From the NCBI GenBank assembly GCA_026914155.1, contig JAPPGH010000055.1, positions 1 through 64,000 on the forward strand: a DNA stretch of 64,000 bases, written 5' to 3'. Shown piece by piece: positions 16,648 through 25,917 of this stretch. Below the pieces are notes generated by a model, which had not been told where the DNA came from, made no database searches, and was given only the letters and a program-made list of their open reading frames with translations. Source of the stretch: Candidatus Palauibacter rhopaloidicola (GTDB taxonomy: Bacteria; Gemmatimonadota; Gemmatimonadetes; Palauibacterales; Palauibacteraceae). The translations under genes and the position numbers were made by a program. The first letter of the stretch is position 1. Every line of letters starts with the position of its first letter.

Positions 16648-18654
16648 ATGCGCATCGGGGCGCTTGAGGCGCGGCGCTGGGCCGGGCTCGTGTTCGCGGC
16701 CGGGCCCGGAGAAGGGATCGGCCTCCGACTCGTCTTCACCACCCCGAGCGGTGAGCGGCGGGAGTTGGAGGACTGGTACTGGATGGTCTCCCGCGTCGGG
16801 CCCCACGCGCCGGACGGATCCTACGCCCGCATGGAGTTCGATCTCGCCGCCGAGCCTTCGCCCGACTCCCGCCCCGGGGAGGGCACGCTCATCCTGGAAT
16901 GGGCGCGCCGCGAAGACGCCGTGGCGCTGCGGGCGGTGGCGCGGGCGCCGGGCCGGGTGGAGCTGGTCGGGGACAATCCGTGGGGATGGAAGACGACCTG
17001 GGAGGAAGCGTCCGATGGCTGGCGGGCCGCGCCGGGAGGCGTGGAGATCGCCGCCGCGTTCGCGCCGCGCGCGGGAGACCGTGCGGCCACGTTGGTCGTC
17101 TGGGAGTCGAGCGGTACGCCGTCTCGATCCGGAGCTGTCCTCGCCCGGGCCAAACGCGTTCTCCAGGAGTTGGACCCCTGGATCGACGACGCGCGCCGCG
17201 CCTGGGACCGCCGCCGACCACGTTCGTCAGGGGCCGCTGAAGGACTGGTCGAGGCCGTTACGGACCACCTGATGTGGACTATTCTCCTTCAGCCGGAAAC
17301 GGGTCGACTCTACGCGCCGGCCGGCCGCCGCTGGATCTTTCCGAAATCAGACGACGCCTCGGCGAAGGGTGACGGCACGGCGGAGGGCGCGGGCGTGAAA
17401 CAGGGCGCGGCGGGGCCCGACGACTGGACTGTGTTCGGATGGGATTCCTTCTTCAACGCCCTCGCGCTCGCCACCGCGTCCGGACGACTCGCGTGGGAGG
17501 TACTCCTTGCGGGGCTCGAGTCGCGCTACCCGAACGGGAACGTGCCCAACTGGCGGACCCGGCGCGGCGGCACGCCCGACCGCTCGCAGCCCCCGATCGG
17601 GTCGTACGCGGCGCTGAAGCTGCACCTCCTGTGCCCCGACGTGGACGCGCTAGCGGCGGCTTGGCCGGGGCTCCGCGCCTGGAACGACTGGTGGCTGGCC
17701 GACAAGGGTGGACGCCCGCGCCGGGAGGGCCTCACGCCTGGACTGCTGGCGTGGGGCTCGGACGCAGCACTGGTGCCGGAGCGCGAGCGACTCCCGAAGT
17801 GGGAAGTGGGCGCGGATGGCCACCAACGCGCGGCGTGGGAATCGGGCCAGGACGACCTGCCGCTGTGGGAGGAGGCGGAATGGGACCCGGAGCGGGAAGT
17901 CCTCGCGATGTCCGCCGTCGACCTGTGCAGCTACCGCGCCCTGGACCTCGAGTGCCTGGCGCGGATCGCCCGCATCCTCGGCCACGGGGGGGAGGCGGAT
18001 CGGCTGGAGGCGGAGCGCCGCCGACTCATCGAGACGATGAACCGGGTGCTGTGGTCCGAGACCGCCGGGCTCTACCTGGACGAGCTGCCTGCCGGTCACT
18101 CTCCTCGCGTGGCGGCGTCGAACTTCCTTCCCCTGATCGCCGGCGTGCCGTCAGCGCGGCGGGCGCGGCGCATGGTCGGTGTGCTTCGCGACCCCGCGCG
18201 CTTCGGGGGAGAGTGGGGGCTGCCCACGATCTCGCGCGACGACCCCGCGTTCGACGACCAGCAGTACTGGCGCGGCTCCATCTGGCCACCCATGAATTAC
18301 CTCGTGCTGCAGGGACTGCGACGGTACGGGTTCGACGAGCTCGCAAGCGAGCTGGCATGGAAGGGGGCGCTCATGTTCCTGGCCGACCTCCGGCGCACGG
18401 GGTTCTGCCGCGAGAACTTCGACGCGCGGAGCGGTCGCGGGCGAGGGCACCGCTTCCAGAGCTGGGGACCGCTGTTCGCGCTGGGCGCGATCGAGGAGTT
18501 CGTTGACGCCTCTCCGTGGCGCGGACTGCGCATCGGCGCCCGGCTGCCCGCGATCGTCGCGTGCGGGGAGGCCGCCGTCGACGGCGCCGTCCAGGCGCGC
18601 GTTGAAGGGCTCCGCGTCGCGGGCGAGGCGCGGACGGTGGAGATGTCGCGATGA
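16648..18654 (+). CDS. Second MGH1-type glycoside hydrolase
   Basis: A 668-residue protein with the same family features as the enzyme at 8630: VFGWDSFFNALALATASGRLAWEV, SNFLPLIAGVPSARRARRMV, FGGEWGLPTISRDDPAF and YWRGSIWPPMNYLVLQGLRRYG of the (alpha/alpha)6 barrel. There is no signal peptide. The start ATG 16648 was chosen because the sequence before it (frame open from TTG 16561) is low-complexity and unlike the family. It ends in an ATGA overlap with the next gene, so the two are translationally coupled. It is probably an intracellular exo- or endo-glycosidase paired with the first one on a related substrate. The substrate is unknown. Confidence 0.75.
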   Translation: MRIGALEARRWAGLVFAAGPGEGIGLRLVFTTPSGERRELEDWYWMVSRVGPHAPDGSYARMEFDLAAEPSPDSRPGEGTLILEWARREDAVALRAVARAPGRVELVGDNPWGWKTTWEEASDGWRAAPGGVEIAAAFAPRAGDRAATLVVWESSGTPSRSGAVLARAKRVLQELDPWIDDARRAWDRRRPRSSGAAEGLVEAVTDHLMWTILLQPETGRLYAPAGRRWIFPKSDDASAKGDGTAEGAGVKQGAAGPDDWTVFGWDSFFNALALATASGRLAWEVLLAGLESRYPNGNVPNWRTRRGGTPDRSQPPIGSYAALKLHLLCPDVDALAAAWPGLRAWNDWWLADKGGRPRREGLTPGLLAWGSDAALVPERERLPKWEVGADGHQRAAWESGQDDLPLWEEAEWDPEREVLAMSAVDLCSYRALDLECLARIARILGHGGEADRLEAERRRLIETMNRVLWSETAGLYLDELPAGHSPRVAASNFLPLIAGVPSARRARRMVGVLRDPARFGGEWGLPTISRDDPAFDDQQYWRGSIWPPMNYLVLQGLRRYGFDELASELAWKGALMFLADLRRTGFCRENFDARSGRGRGHRFQSWGPLFALGAIEEFVDASPWRGLRIGARLPAIVACGEAAVDGAVQARVEGLRVAGEARTVEMSR

Positions 18655-20819
18655 AGCACATGGCGTCGGCCGACCGGCCGGAGAGGCCGACGCTGGTGAT
18701 CCTCGCCGCCGGGCGATCCACCCGGTTCGGTCGCGCCAAGCAACTCGAACCGGTGGGGCCGGGCGGCGCGTCGCTGCTCGAATACGCCGTGTACGACGCC
18801 GTGCGCGCGGGCTTCGGGCGTTTCGTTCTCGTCGTGCGGGAGAGTCAGCGCGATGAGTTCGAGGCGCGACTGCGTCCAATGCGGGCCGCGGGGGTCTCTC
18901 TCTCCCTCGCCTGCCAGCGTCTCGTCCACCCCGACCTCGTCCCGCTCGCCCCACCCGGGCGGGTTCGGCCGTGGGGCACGGGATTCGCCGTGCTGGCCGC
19001 GGCGACGGCCCTGCCCCGCCAGGGCCCGTTCGCGGTCTGCAACGCGGACGACTTCTACGGGCGAGTCGCGCACGAGCGCCTGGGGCACGCCCTCGCGGAT
19101 CCTCCCTCGGGCGTCCGCGCCTTCGCGGTGACCTCCCCCCTGGCCAACACCCTGTCGGCCTTCGGCGGCGTGTCGCGCGGTCTGTGCGAAGAGCGGCCCG
19201 ACGGCACGCTGCTCCGCATGACCGAAGGCCTGGATCTGCGCCTTGACGGCGACGCACCGCGGACGGGCGAAGGCGCCGAAGCCCCGGCCGCCCGGCCCCG
19301 CGTCGTCGGGCGCACGCCCTCCGGCGCGGCGATCCGAGTCGACGGGGACAGTCAGGCGTGTATGGGCCTGTGGGGGTTCTTCCCCGACATCCTGCCCCTG
19401 CTGGAGGAGCGCTTCCGGGACTTCGTCGCCGCGTCCCCCGGGACCGAGGACGAGTTCTACCTGTCGGAGACCGTCGGCGATCTTGCGGCCGCCGAACGGA
19501 CGCGCTGCGGCCTGGTGCCCGCCGGCCAGGGGTGGATGGGCGTCACCTTCCCCGGAGACCGCGAGCGCGTCGCCGTCTCGCTCCGGCAACTGACCGAGGC
19601 CGGCGCGTATCCCGTCGATCTCTGGACGCCACACGTTCACGCGAAGCCGGTCGGATCGGCGCAGCCGTCACTCTTCGGTCCACCGCCGGCGCCGCCGAGC
19701 GGGGTCGCGACCGCTCCGGGGCGCATCAACCTGATCGGCGAGCATATCGACTACAACGGCCTGCCGGTGCTGCCGATGGCTCTCGACCGACACGTCAATG
19801 TGGACTTCGAGGCGGTGGCGCACTCGACGGTCGAACTCGAAGGCGATTCCGTCCACGGTTCGTTCGCCTTTCGGCTGGACCGCGCAACCGAATCCGCCCC
19901 CCGGGGACACTGGTCGAACTACGTGAGGGCCGCCGCCAGGGGGTTGCTCGACCACGGCGTGGAACTGCGGCGAGGCATCCGGGGAACGGTCACGGGCACC
20001 GTTCCGGTGGCGGAGGGGCTGTCGTCCTCCTCCGCCCTCGTGGTCGCCTCCGCGCTGGCCCTGTTGCACGCCAACGAGGCGCAGGTGGAGGCGCTGGAAC
20101 TGGCGGCGCTCCTCGCCCGCGCCGAGCGGTATGTCGGCCTGCAGGGCGGCGGCATGGACCAAGCCGCGTCTCTCTGCGGAAGAGAAGGGCACGCGCTGCG
20201 GATCGACTTCGGACCGCTGCGCGTTACGCCGGTACCGGTGCCGGAGGGATGGCGGTGGGTCGTCGCCTCGTCGTTGACGCGCGCGGAGAAGGCGGGCGCC
20301 GTCCGCGAGCTGTACAACGAGCGGCGCGCCCAGTGCGCGGAGGCCCTCGAGCGCGTGGGCCGCACGTCCTGGCTGGAGGTGGTGGAAGCCGACGAGGACG
20401 AGTTCGCATCCATCCTGGCCGGGGCGCGGAAGTCGCTACCGCTCACGTTGTCGAGGCGCTTTCGTCATGTGGCCAGCGAGGGCCGCCGGGTGATCGAGGC
20501 CGAGCGCGCCCTGCGCGGCGACAACATGGCCGCCTTCGGCCGGCTGATGAACGAGTCGCACGCCAGCCTGCGCGATGACTTCGGCGTGAGCACGCAGGCT
20601 CTGGACGAGATCGTGGGCGTGGCCCGCGACGCGGGCGCGGCCGGGGCGCGGCTCACGGGCGCGGGATTCGGCGGCTGCGCGGTCGCGCTCTGCCGCGCCA
20701 ACGAGGCGAAGGGCGTGATCGAAGCCCTCATCGACCGTTTCTACGCCCCCCGCGGAGGCGTCGATCGCCGAGCCCTCTTCGTCGCCGACGCCTCCAACGG
20801 CGCCACCGTAACGCCGTAA
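18651..20819 (+). CDS. Nucleotidyltransferase-galactokinase (GHMP) fusion
   Basis: A 722-residue two-domain protein. Residues about 10-330 are a sugar nucleotidyltransferase: ILAAGRSTRFGRAKQLEPVG is the nucleotide-binding loop and VCNADDFYG holds the metal-binding aspartates. From about 345 a galactokinase-type GHMP kinase follows: GRINLIGEHIDYNGLPVLPMA (galactokinase signature, near 356), the ATP loop EGLSSSSALVVASAL (about 455), and GAGFGGCAVAL near the C-terminus. Kinase plus pyrophosphorylase in one chain resembles Bacteroides Fkp (fucokinase/GDP-fucose pyrophosphorylase), but the kinase domain here is closest to galactokinase. The simplest reading is sugar to sugar-1-phosphate to NDP-sugar salvage. 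It is ATGA-coupled to the second glycosidase. The true sugar and nucleotide are not known. Confidence 0.8.
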   Translation: MKHMASADRPERPTLVILAAGRSTRFGRAKQLEPVGPGGASLLEYAVYDAVRAGFGRFVLVVRESQRDEFEARLRPMRAAGVSLSLACQRLVHPDLVPLAPPGRVRPWGTGFAVLAAATALPRQGPFAVCNADDFYGRVAHERLGHALADPPSGVRAFAVTSPLANTLSAFGGVSRGLCEERPDGTLLRMTEGLDLRLDGDAPRTGEGAEAPAARPRVVGRTPSGAAIRVDGDSQACMGLWGFFPDILPLLEERFRDFVAASPGTEDEFYLSETVGDLAAAERTRCGLVPAGQGWMGVTFPGDRERVAVSLRQLTEAGAYPVDLWTPHVHAKPVGSAQPSLFGPPPAPPSGVATAPGRINLIGEHIDYNGLPVLPMALDRHVNVDFEAVAHSTVELEGDSVHGSFAFRLDRATESAPRGHWSNYVRAAARGLLDHGVELRRGIRGTVTGTVPVAEGLSSSSALVVASALALLHANEAQVEALELAALLARAERYVGLQGGGMDQAASLCGREGHALRIDFGPLRVTPVPVPEGWRWVVASSLTRAEKAGAVRELYNERRAQCAEALERVGRTSWLEVVEADEDEFASILAGARKSLPLTLSRRFRHVASEGRRVIEAERALRGDNMAAFGRLMNESHASLRDDFGVSTQALDEIVGVARDAGAAGARLTGAGFGGCAVALCRANEAKGVIEALIDRFYAPRGGVDRRALFVADASNGATVTP

Positions 20820-20824
20820 GGCCG

Positions 20825-20854
20825 TTGGCCGTCTCGGCCGGCGACAGCTAGAAT
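20825..20854 (+). promoter_or_regulatory. Candidate promoter for HicBA pair 2
   Basis: TTGGCC at 20825-20830 and TAGAAT at 20849-20854 are spaced 18 bases apart, 27 bases before the HicB ATG. The -10 is good and the -35 weak. It lies immediately after the fusion-kinase stop. A small GGCCG-TCT-CGGCC hairpin overlaps the -35 side, which could also act as an end signal for the upstream gene, though no T-run follows. Confidence 0.35.
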
Positions 20855-20880
20855 GGCGGGGCTGTACCGAGGACAGGATT

Positions 20881-21096
20881 ATGCCGATGCAAACCTACAC
20901 TGCCGTCGTGGAGCGCTGCCCCGACACGGGCCTTTACGTGGGCTACGTGCCCGGTTTCCAGGGTGCGCACAGCCAAGGCGAGACCCTTGAGGAACTCAAC
21001 CGGAATCTCAAGGAAGTGATCGCCATGCTTCTCGAGGAAGGGACGCCCGCGCTCGTTGGCGAGTACGTAGGTACGCAGACCGTCGTCCTGGCCTAG
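20881..21096 (+). CDS. hicB: HicB-family antitoxin (pair 2)
   Basis: A 71-residue HicB-like protein: YTAVVERCPDTGLYVGYVPGF, then GAHSQGETLEELNRNLKEVI is the typical strand-strand-helix pattern. As with pair 1, no separate DNA-binding domain is present. The HicA gene begins 6 bases after its stop. The two HicB proteins share only family-level similarity and differ in most positions, so pair 2 is not a recent copy of pair 1. Confidence 0.85.
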   Translation: MPMQTYTAVVERCPDTGLYVGYVPGFQGAHSQGETLEELNRNLKEVIAMLLEEGTPALVGEYVGTQTVVLA

Positions 21097-21102
21097 ATTC
21101 GG

Positions 21103-21330
21103 GTGCCGCCGGTCCCTGTCCTCAAGCCGCGCGAGGTGATTTCGATCCTCGGCGCACTCGGGTTCAAGGAAGTGCGACACCGGGGGTCCCACAAGCGGTT
21201 CCGCCATCCTGATGGCCGTGCAACCACCGTACCCGTCCATGGCGGCCGGGACGTGTCACCCGTACTGCTCCGCAGAATCGCCCGCGAAGTCGGCCTGACG
21301 ATTCACGAGTTCGTTGAACACCGGCGATAG
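21103..21330 (+). CDS. hicA: HicA-family mRNA interferase toxin (pair 2)
   Basis: A 75-residue HicA toxin starting at GTG 21103. The sequence VISILGALGFKEVRHRGSHKRFRHPDG matches the family, with the catalytic histidine in RGSH, followed by TTVPVHGGRDVSPVLLRRIAREVGL. This is a more typical HicA than pair 1 and appears intact. The DUF5107 lipoprotein gene starts 8 bases downstream, so the toxin gene may be followed directly by it on one transcript. Confidence 0.88.
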   Translation: MPPVPVLKPREVISILGALGFKEVRHRGSHKRFRHPDGRATTVPVHGGRDVSPVLLRRIAREVGLTIHEFVEHRR

Positions 21331-21337
21331 GGGAACG

Positions 21338-24300
21338 ATGAAGCACATTGGCGGTGGGACAACCGCGATCCGGGCCTGTGTCATTTGTGCCGCTCTGGGT
21401 GCCGTCTCATGCGACGCTCCGGGGCCGCGCGCTCGGATCTCGGAGGAGGTGCGGGTTCTGGATACGTATCCGTTTTCGGATCCGAATCCCGTGCCGGTGC
21501 TGGCCACGGACCGGCGGCTGTACCCCTACCACACGTTCGAGGGGTACGCGGCGACATCGGAGCCCCGGGAGTGGAAGGTCGTGACGATGGAGAACGACCT
21601 CATCGAGGTCTTCGTCCTTCCGGAGGTGGGCGGCAAGGTGTGGGGGGCCGTGGTGAAGGCGACCGGGCACGAGTTCATCTATCGCAATGAAGTGATGAAG
21701 TTCCGGGACATCGCGCTCCGCGGCCCGTGGACCTCCGGCGGCATCGAGTTCAACTTCGGCGTCATCGGGCACACGCCGGCCACCGCCACGCCCGTCGACT
21801 ACGTCGTGCGGGAGAACGCGGACGGCAGCGTGAGCACGATCGTCGGCGCCACCGACCTCCCGTCGCGGACACCGTGGCGGGTTGAGATCCGGCTTCCGCC
21901 GGACCGGGCGGCCTTCGAGACGCGCGTCCTGTGGTACAACCCGACCGCGCTGGAGCAGCCCTACTACAACTGGATGACGGCCGCGGCCTTCGCGCAGGAC
22001 GACCTGGAACTGTTCGTGCCCGGCGACGCCTACCTGGAGCACTCGGGGCGGGAGCGCCCCTGGCCCGAGGATGAGGAAGGACGCTTCCTGCCCCTCTACC
22101 GCAACAACGCGTTCGGGGGACACAAGTCCTACCACGTCGTCGGGGCGCTGAACGACTTCTTCGGCGGCTACTACCACGACGAGGACTACGGCTGGGGGCA
22201 CTGGGCCCCGCACGAGGAGATGCCGGGGCGCAAGATGTGGCTGTGGGCGCTCTCGCGGGCGGGGGGCATCTGGGAGGACCTCCTCACCGACACGGACGGA
22301 CAGTACGTCGAGTTCCAAGCCGGACGGCTCCATGCGCAGTACCAGCCGGGAGCGCACCGCAACCCGGTCTCGAAGGCCGGCTTCGACCCCCTCTCGGCCA
22401 GCCGCTGGACCGAGTGGTGGTTCCCGCTGGAGGGGACGGGCGGGCTCTCGGACGCTTCGCCTCACGGCGCCATGCACGTCGAACGGGAGAGCGACCGCCT
22501 GCGGGTCGTGGTCCAGGCGTTCGGGACCGGGGTCGACACCGTGGCGGCATGGTCGGGCGGCGAACCGGTCGACGCGCGGGCGGTGGCGCTCGAACCCCTT
22601 GAGCCGGTGGCCCTTGAGTTCGACGTCGATCCCGGGCGCCCGTGGCGCGTTGCCGTGCCGGGGCTCCGCCTGGAAGCCTGCTCGAGGCCGGGCGCGACCG
22701 GTCTCGCCGGGGTGTGCGGATTCGGCGGAGAGCCCTCGGTGTCCCGGCCGTTCGGGACGAACGCCGAGGCGTGGGAAGCGCTCCCGGAGACGGATCGCCT
22801 GGTGTTCGAGGCAAGGGAGCTGGCGCGGGCCCGCCGCCATGCCGACGCGCGGACGCTGTACGACCGGGCGCTCGCGGCCGAGCCGTGGAACCGGGATGCA
22901 TTGCTGGGTCTCGGCACGCTGGCCCTGAGGTCGGCCCGCCACGAGGAGGGCCTCGCCCACGCCCGGCGCGCGCTCCAGCTCGACACCTACGACCCGGAGG
23001 CCAACTTCCTCGCCGGCAACCTGTATCTCGCCCTCGGGCGCCGCGCCGATGCGCTCGACTCGTTCGGCTGGGCCGCCCGGTCGGTGGCGTTCCGGGCCGC
23101 GGCGCGCACCCGGCTGGCGGAGTTGGCGCTGGAGGCGGGGGACATGGCCGAAACGCGCCGCCACGCCGCGCTGGCGCTCGACCACGACCGCGTGGGTATT
23201 CCGGCCCGCGAGGTGCTCGCGATCGCGGCGCGCCTGGAAGGAGACGAGACGGGCGCGGCGCGCGTGCAGGCGGAGTTGCTGGAGCTCGACCCGCTGAACC
23301 ACTTCGTGCTGGCCGAGCGCTATCTCGCGGCGCCGGCCCAGGGAGCCGATGCGGCGCGCCTCACCGCGTCGATGCGGAGCGAGGTTCCGGGGCAGACGCT
23401 GCTCGAACTCGCCGTGGGCTACGCGAACCGCGGGCTGCCCGGCGAAGCCGCGCGCCTGCTGGAGTTGGCGGACGAGGTGGACGGCGGCCCCGTCGCCGCC
23501 GCCTGGCTCGCCTTCCTGACGAGTGACGCGGAGATGCTGCGGGCGGGAGCCGATCCCGCCTTCGCCTTCCCCTACCGCCCCGAGACGCTGCCGGTCCTGC
23601 GCTGGGCGGCCGCCGAAGACCCGCACTGGGGTTGGCGCTACCTGCTCGGCCTGAACCTGTGGGCGCTCGACCGCGACGCCGAGGCGGCCGAAGTGCTGTC
23701 GGCCCTGGGCCACGAGCCTGACTACGGCCCCGCCTACGCGGCGCGGGCGCACCTGACGGAGGCCCTGGGCGGCGACCCCGGGCCCGACTTCCGCCGCGCG
23801 GTCGAGATGGATCCCGGCAACCGCCTCCTCCACATCTCTCTCGTCCGGCACCTGCAGGAGACGGGACGCTGGGCCGAGGCGCGCGAGGCGTCCGGCCGGG
23901 GACGGGAACTCTTCCCGGACGACTTCAACCTCGCCCTCGTTCACGCGCGGGGGCTCATCCAGGCGGGCGAGTACCGCGAGGCCAACGGGATCCTTGCCGG
24001 CACCCGCGTACTACCCTCGGAGAATTCCGGCGAGGCCCACCGCCTGTACGAATTCCTGCACATCGGGGCCGCGCTGGACGAACTGGAGGCCGGGAACCGC
24101 CCGCTCGCCCGCCGTCACCTGGAAGCGGCGCTGCTGTGGCCCGAATCGCTCGGCCAGGGCCGGCCCTTCGACCCCGACGACCGCCTCGTACGGTTCCTGC
24201 TCGACGCGGCGGCGGAGAGCCTCGACGGCGGACCCGTACCCCGGGCCTTCGAGACCGTCACCATCGCCTCGCTGCGCGCCCGCATCGATTCGCTCGCCGC

Positions 24301-24379
24301 GGCCGCATCCCCGATCGCCACGATCGAGCAGGACCTCCTGCGCCGGGCCCTCGCCGCCGCCGCCCGCCTGCAACGCTAG
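21338..24379 (+). CDS. DUF5107 and TPR domain lipoprotein
   Basis: A 1013-residue exported protein. ATG 21338 begins a lipoprotein signal (LGAVSCDAPG). Residues about 30-400 are DUF5107, a sugar-mutarotase-like fold: WKVVTMENDLIEVFVLPEVGGKVWG, GGIEFNFGVIGHTP and WMTAAAFAQDDLELFVPG. From about 470 onward it is a long series of tetratricopeptide-like helices (ALLGLGTLALRSARHEEGLAHARRAL, FLAGNLYLALGRRADALDSFG and so on). This family is found near carbohydrate-degradation genes in other bacteria, and here it follows the sugar ABC locus. Function is not established. It ends 7 bases before the convergent MFS gene. Confidence 0.8.
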   Translation: MKHIGGGTTAIRACVICAALGAVSCDAPGPRARISEEVRVLDTYPFSDPNPVPVLATDRRLYPYHTFEGYAATSEPREWKVVTMENDLIEVFVLPEVGGKVWGAVVKATGHEFIYRNEVMKFRDIALRGPWTSGGIEFNFGVIGHTPATATPVDYVVRENADGSVSTIVGATDLPSRTPWRVEIRLPPDRAAFETRVLWYNPTALEQPYYNWMTAAAFAQDDLELFVPGDAYLEHSGRERPWPEDEEGRFLPLYRNNAFGGHKSYHVVGALNDFFGGYYHDEDYGWGHWAPHEEMPGRKMWLWALSRAGGIWEDLLTDTDGQYVEFQAGRLHAQYQPGAHRNPVSKAGFDPLSASRWTEWWFPLEGTGGLSDASPHGAMHVERESDRLRVVVQAFGTGVDTVAAWSGGEPVDARAVALEPLEPVALEFDVDPGRPWRVAVPGLRLEACSRPGATGLAGVCGFGGEPSVSRPFGTNAEAWEALPETDRLVFEARELARARRHADARTLYDRALAAEPWNRDALLGLGTLALRSARHEEGLAHARRALQLDTYDPEANFLAGNLYLALGRRADALDSFGWAARSVAFRAAARTRLAELALEAGDMAETRRHAALALDHDRVGIPAREVLAIAARLEGDETGAARVQAELLELDPLNHFVLAERYLAAPAQGADAARLTASMRSEVPGQTLLELAVGYANRGLPGEAARLLELADEVDGGPVAAAWLAFLTSDAEMLRAGADPAFAFPYRPETLPVLRWAAAEDPHWGWRYLLGLNLWALDRDAEAAEVLSALGHEPDYGPAYAARAHLTEALGGDPGPDFRRAVEMDPGNRLLHISLVRHLQETGRWAEAREASGRGRELFPDDFNLALVHARGLIQAGEYREANGILAGTRVLPSENSGEAHRLYEFLHIGAALDELEAGNRPLARRHLEAALLWPESLGQGRPFDPDDRLVRFLLDAAAESLDGGPVPRAFETVTIASLRARIDSLAAAASPIATIEQDLLRRALAAAARLQR

Positions 24380-24386
24380 CCGAGCG

Positions 24387-25682
24387 CTAGCCCGCAGGCG
24401 CTCCCTCTTCCGCCGCCGCCAACTTCACGCCCTCCTCCTCGTCCACGCGCAGCAGGAGCAGGAACCCCGCGGCGAGGAAGACGAGGATGGAGGCGATGGC
24501 CCAGCGGTGACTGCCCGTGGCGCCCAGGATGAGCCCGTAGGAGAGCGGCCCGGCCGCGGCGGAAAGCCGGCCCGAGAAGGCGTAGAAGCCGAACAGTTCG
24601 CCCTGCTTGCTCTCGGGCACGAACGACCCGAGGAGGGCGCGGCTCCCCGCCTGGTTCGGCCCGACCATCAGCCCCAGGAGTATGGCCGCGGCCCAGAACA
24701 TCGGAAGATCCCGCGCGGACCACGCCATGGCGATCGACACCATCAGCAGCACGAGCGTGATGGCGATCGTGCGCTTCCCGCCGATGCGGTCCTGGACGAA
24801 ACCGAAGCCGATCGCGCTCGCGCCGGCCGTCAGGTTCACGACGATGCCGAGGATGATGAGGTCGGCCGTCTCCATCCCGAACTCGGCCCCCGCGAAGATC
24901 GCCGCCATCGCGAAGGCGGTCGCGAGCCCGTCGTTGTAGACGAGACGCGCCACGAGGAGGCGGACGGCCTGCCTATAGCGCCGCAGGTCCCGGGCCGTGT
25001 TCGCGATGCGCCCGAAGCCCATGCGCACGTAGGTGCCGAGCGGCGCGTGGCGGCGGGGCTGCCGCTCCCGAAGGAAGAGAAAGACCGGAATCGAGAACAC
25101 GAGGAGCCAGCCGGCGGCGAGGAGGCTCGTGGACCGCACGTTCAGCCCTCCGTCCTCCGGCAGCCAGCCGCTGACCAGCCCCAGCGCCAGCACGAGGCAG
25201 AGAAGCCCGCCGAAGTACCCCAGCCCCCAGCCCAGCCCGGATATCCGTCCCATGTTCTCTCGCGTGGAGATCTCGGGCAGGAACGCGTTGGCGAGCGACT
25301 GCATCGACTCGTAGGCGACGCTGGCCCCGATGAACACGAGCGCGGCGATCCACGCATCGCCCGGCCCCATGCCGAAGAGGGCCGCGGTGAGGACGACGCA
25401 GACCAGCGTGGCGATGAGCAGAAAGCGCTTCTTGAGGCCGCCGTAGTCCCCCATCGCCCCTACCACGGGCATGATGAGCGCGGTCGTGACCGCGGAGACG
25501 GTGACCGCGCGCGTCCACCAGACGCCCCCGAGCACCTCGTCGGGGGCGATCGAGCGCGCGAACCAGGCGGAGAAGATGAACGTCACGATGATCGTCCCGA
25601 AGGCCGAGTGGGCGAAGTCGTACATCGCCCAGGAGACGATCTCCCGGCGGGCGACGGGCGGGGGTTGAGGGGTCGAGTTCAC
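24387..25682 (-). CDS. MFS transporter, UMF1 (Atg22-like) family
   Basis: A 431-residue inner-membrane protein of 12 predicted helices, starting at GTG 25682. The opening WAMYDFAHSAFGTIIVTFIFSAWF is the UMF1 signature, and YESMQSLANAFLPEISTRENMGRISGLGWG is the typical loop with conserved glycine pattern. The remaining helices are intact up to LLLRVDEEEG. UMF1 members are related to eukaryotic vacuolar amino-acid effluxers, but bacterial substrates are mostly undetermined. It is transcribed toward the DUF5107 gene and divergently from the acyl-CoA dehydrogenase gene, with 235 bases between that contain no other gene. Confidence 0.85.
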   Translation of the reverse strand: MNSTPQPPPVARREIVSWAMYDFAHSAFGTIIVTFIFSAWFARSIAPDEVLGGVWWTRAVTVSAVTTALIMPVVGAMGDYGGLKKRFLLIATLVCVVLTAALFGMGPGDAWIAALVFIGASVAYESMQSLANAFLPEISTRENMGRISGLGWGLGYFGGLLCLVLALGLVSGWLPEDGGLNVRSTSLLAAGWLLVFSIPVFLFLRERQPRRHAPLGTYVRMGFGRIANTARDLRRYRQAVRLLVARLVYNDGLATAFAMAAIFAGAEFGMETADLIILGIVVNLTAGASAIGFGFVQDRIGGKRTIAITLVLLMVSIAMAWSARDLPMFWAAAILLGLMVGPNQAGSRALLGSFVPESKQGELFGFYAFSGRLSAAAGPLSYGLILGATGSHRWAIASILVFLAAGFLLLLRVDEEEGVKLAAAEEGAPAG

Positions 25683-25917
25683 TCGCGGCGGCCTTTCGAA
25701 TCCGGCGGGGTCCGTTTCGAGGGCTCAAGGGTATCACGGGAAGTCGGCGTGACGCGACCCGGCCGGCCGCGCCTTTCCGCCTCTCCGGGCGGCGGGAACG
25801 CGGTGCCGCCGGTTTGTCGCGAACGCGTGGCGCGGGGTAGGTTTGCGGGCGAGTCGCCGTCGGAGCCGGCGTTCCCGGCGGCGTTCCCAACTGAGGCACA
25901 CGAGACGGAAGATTCAT

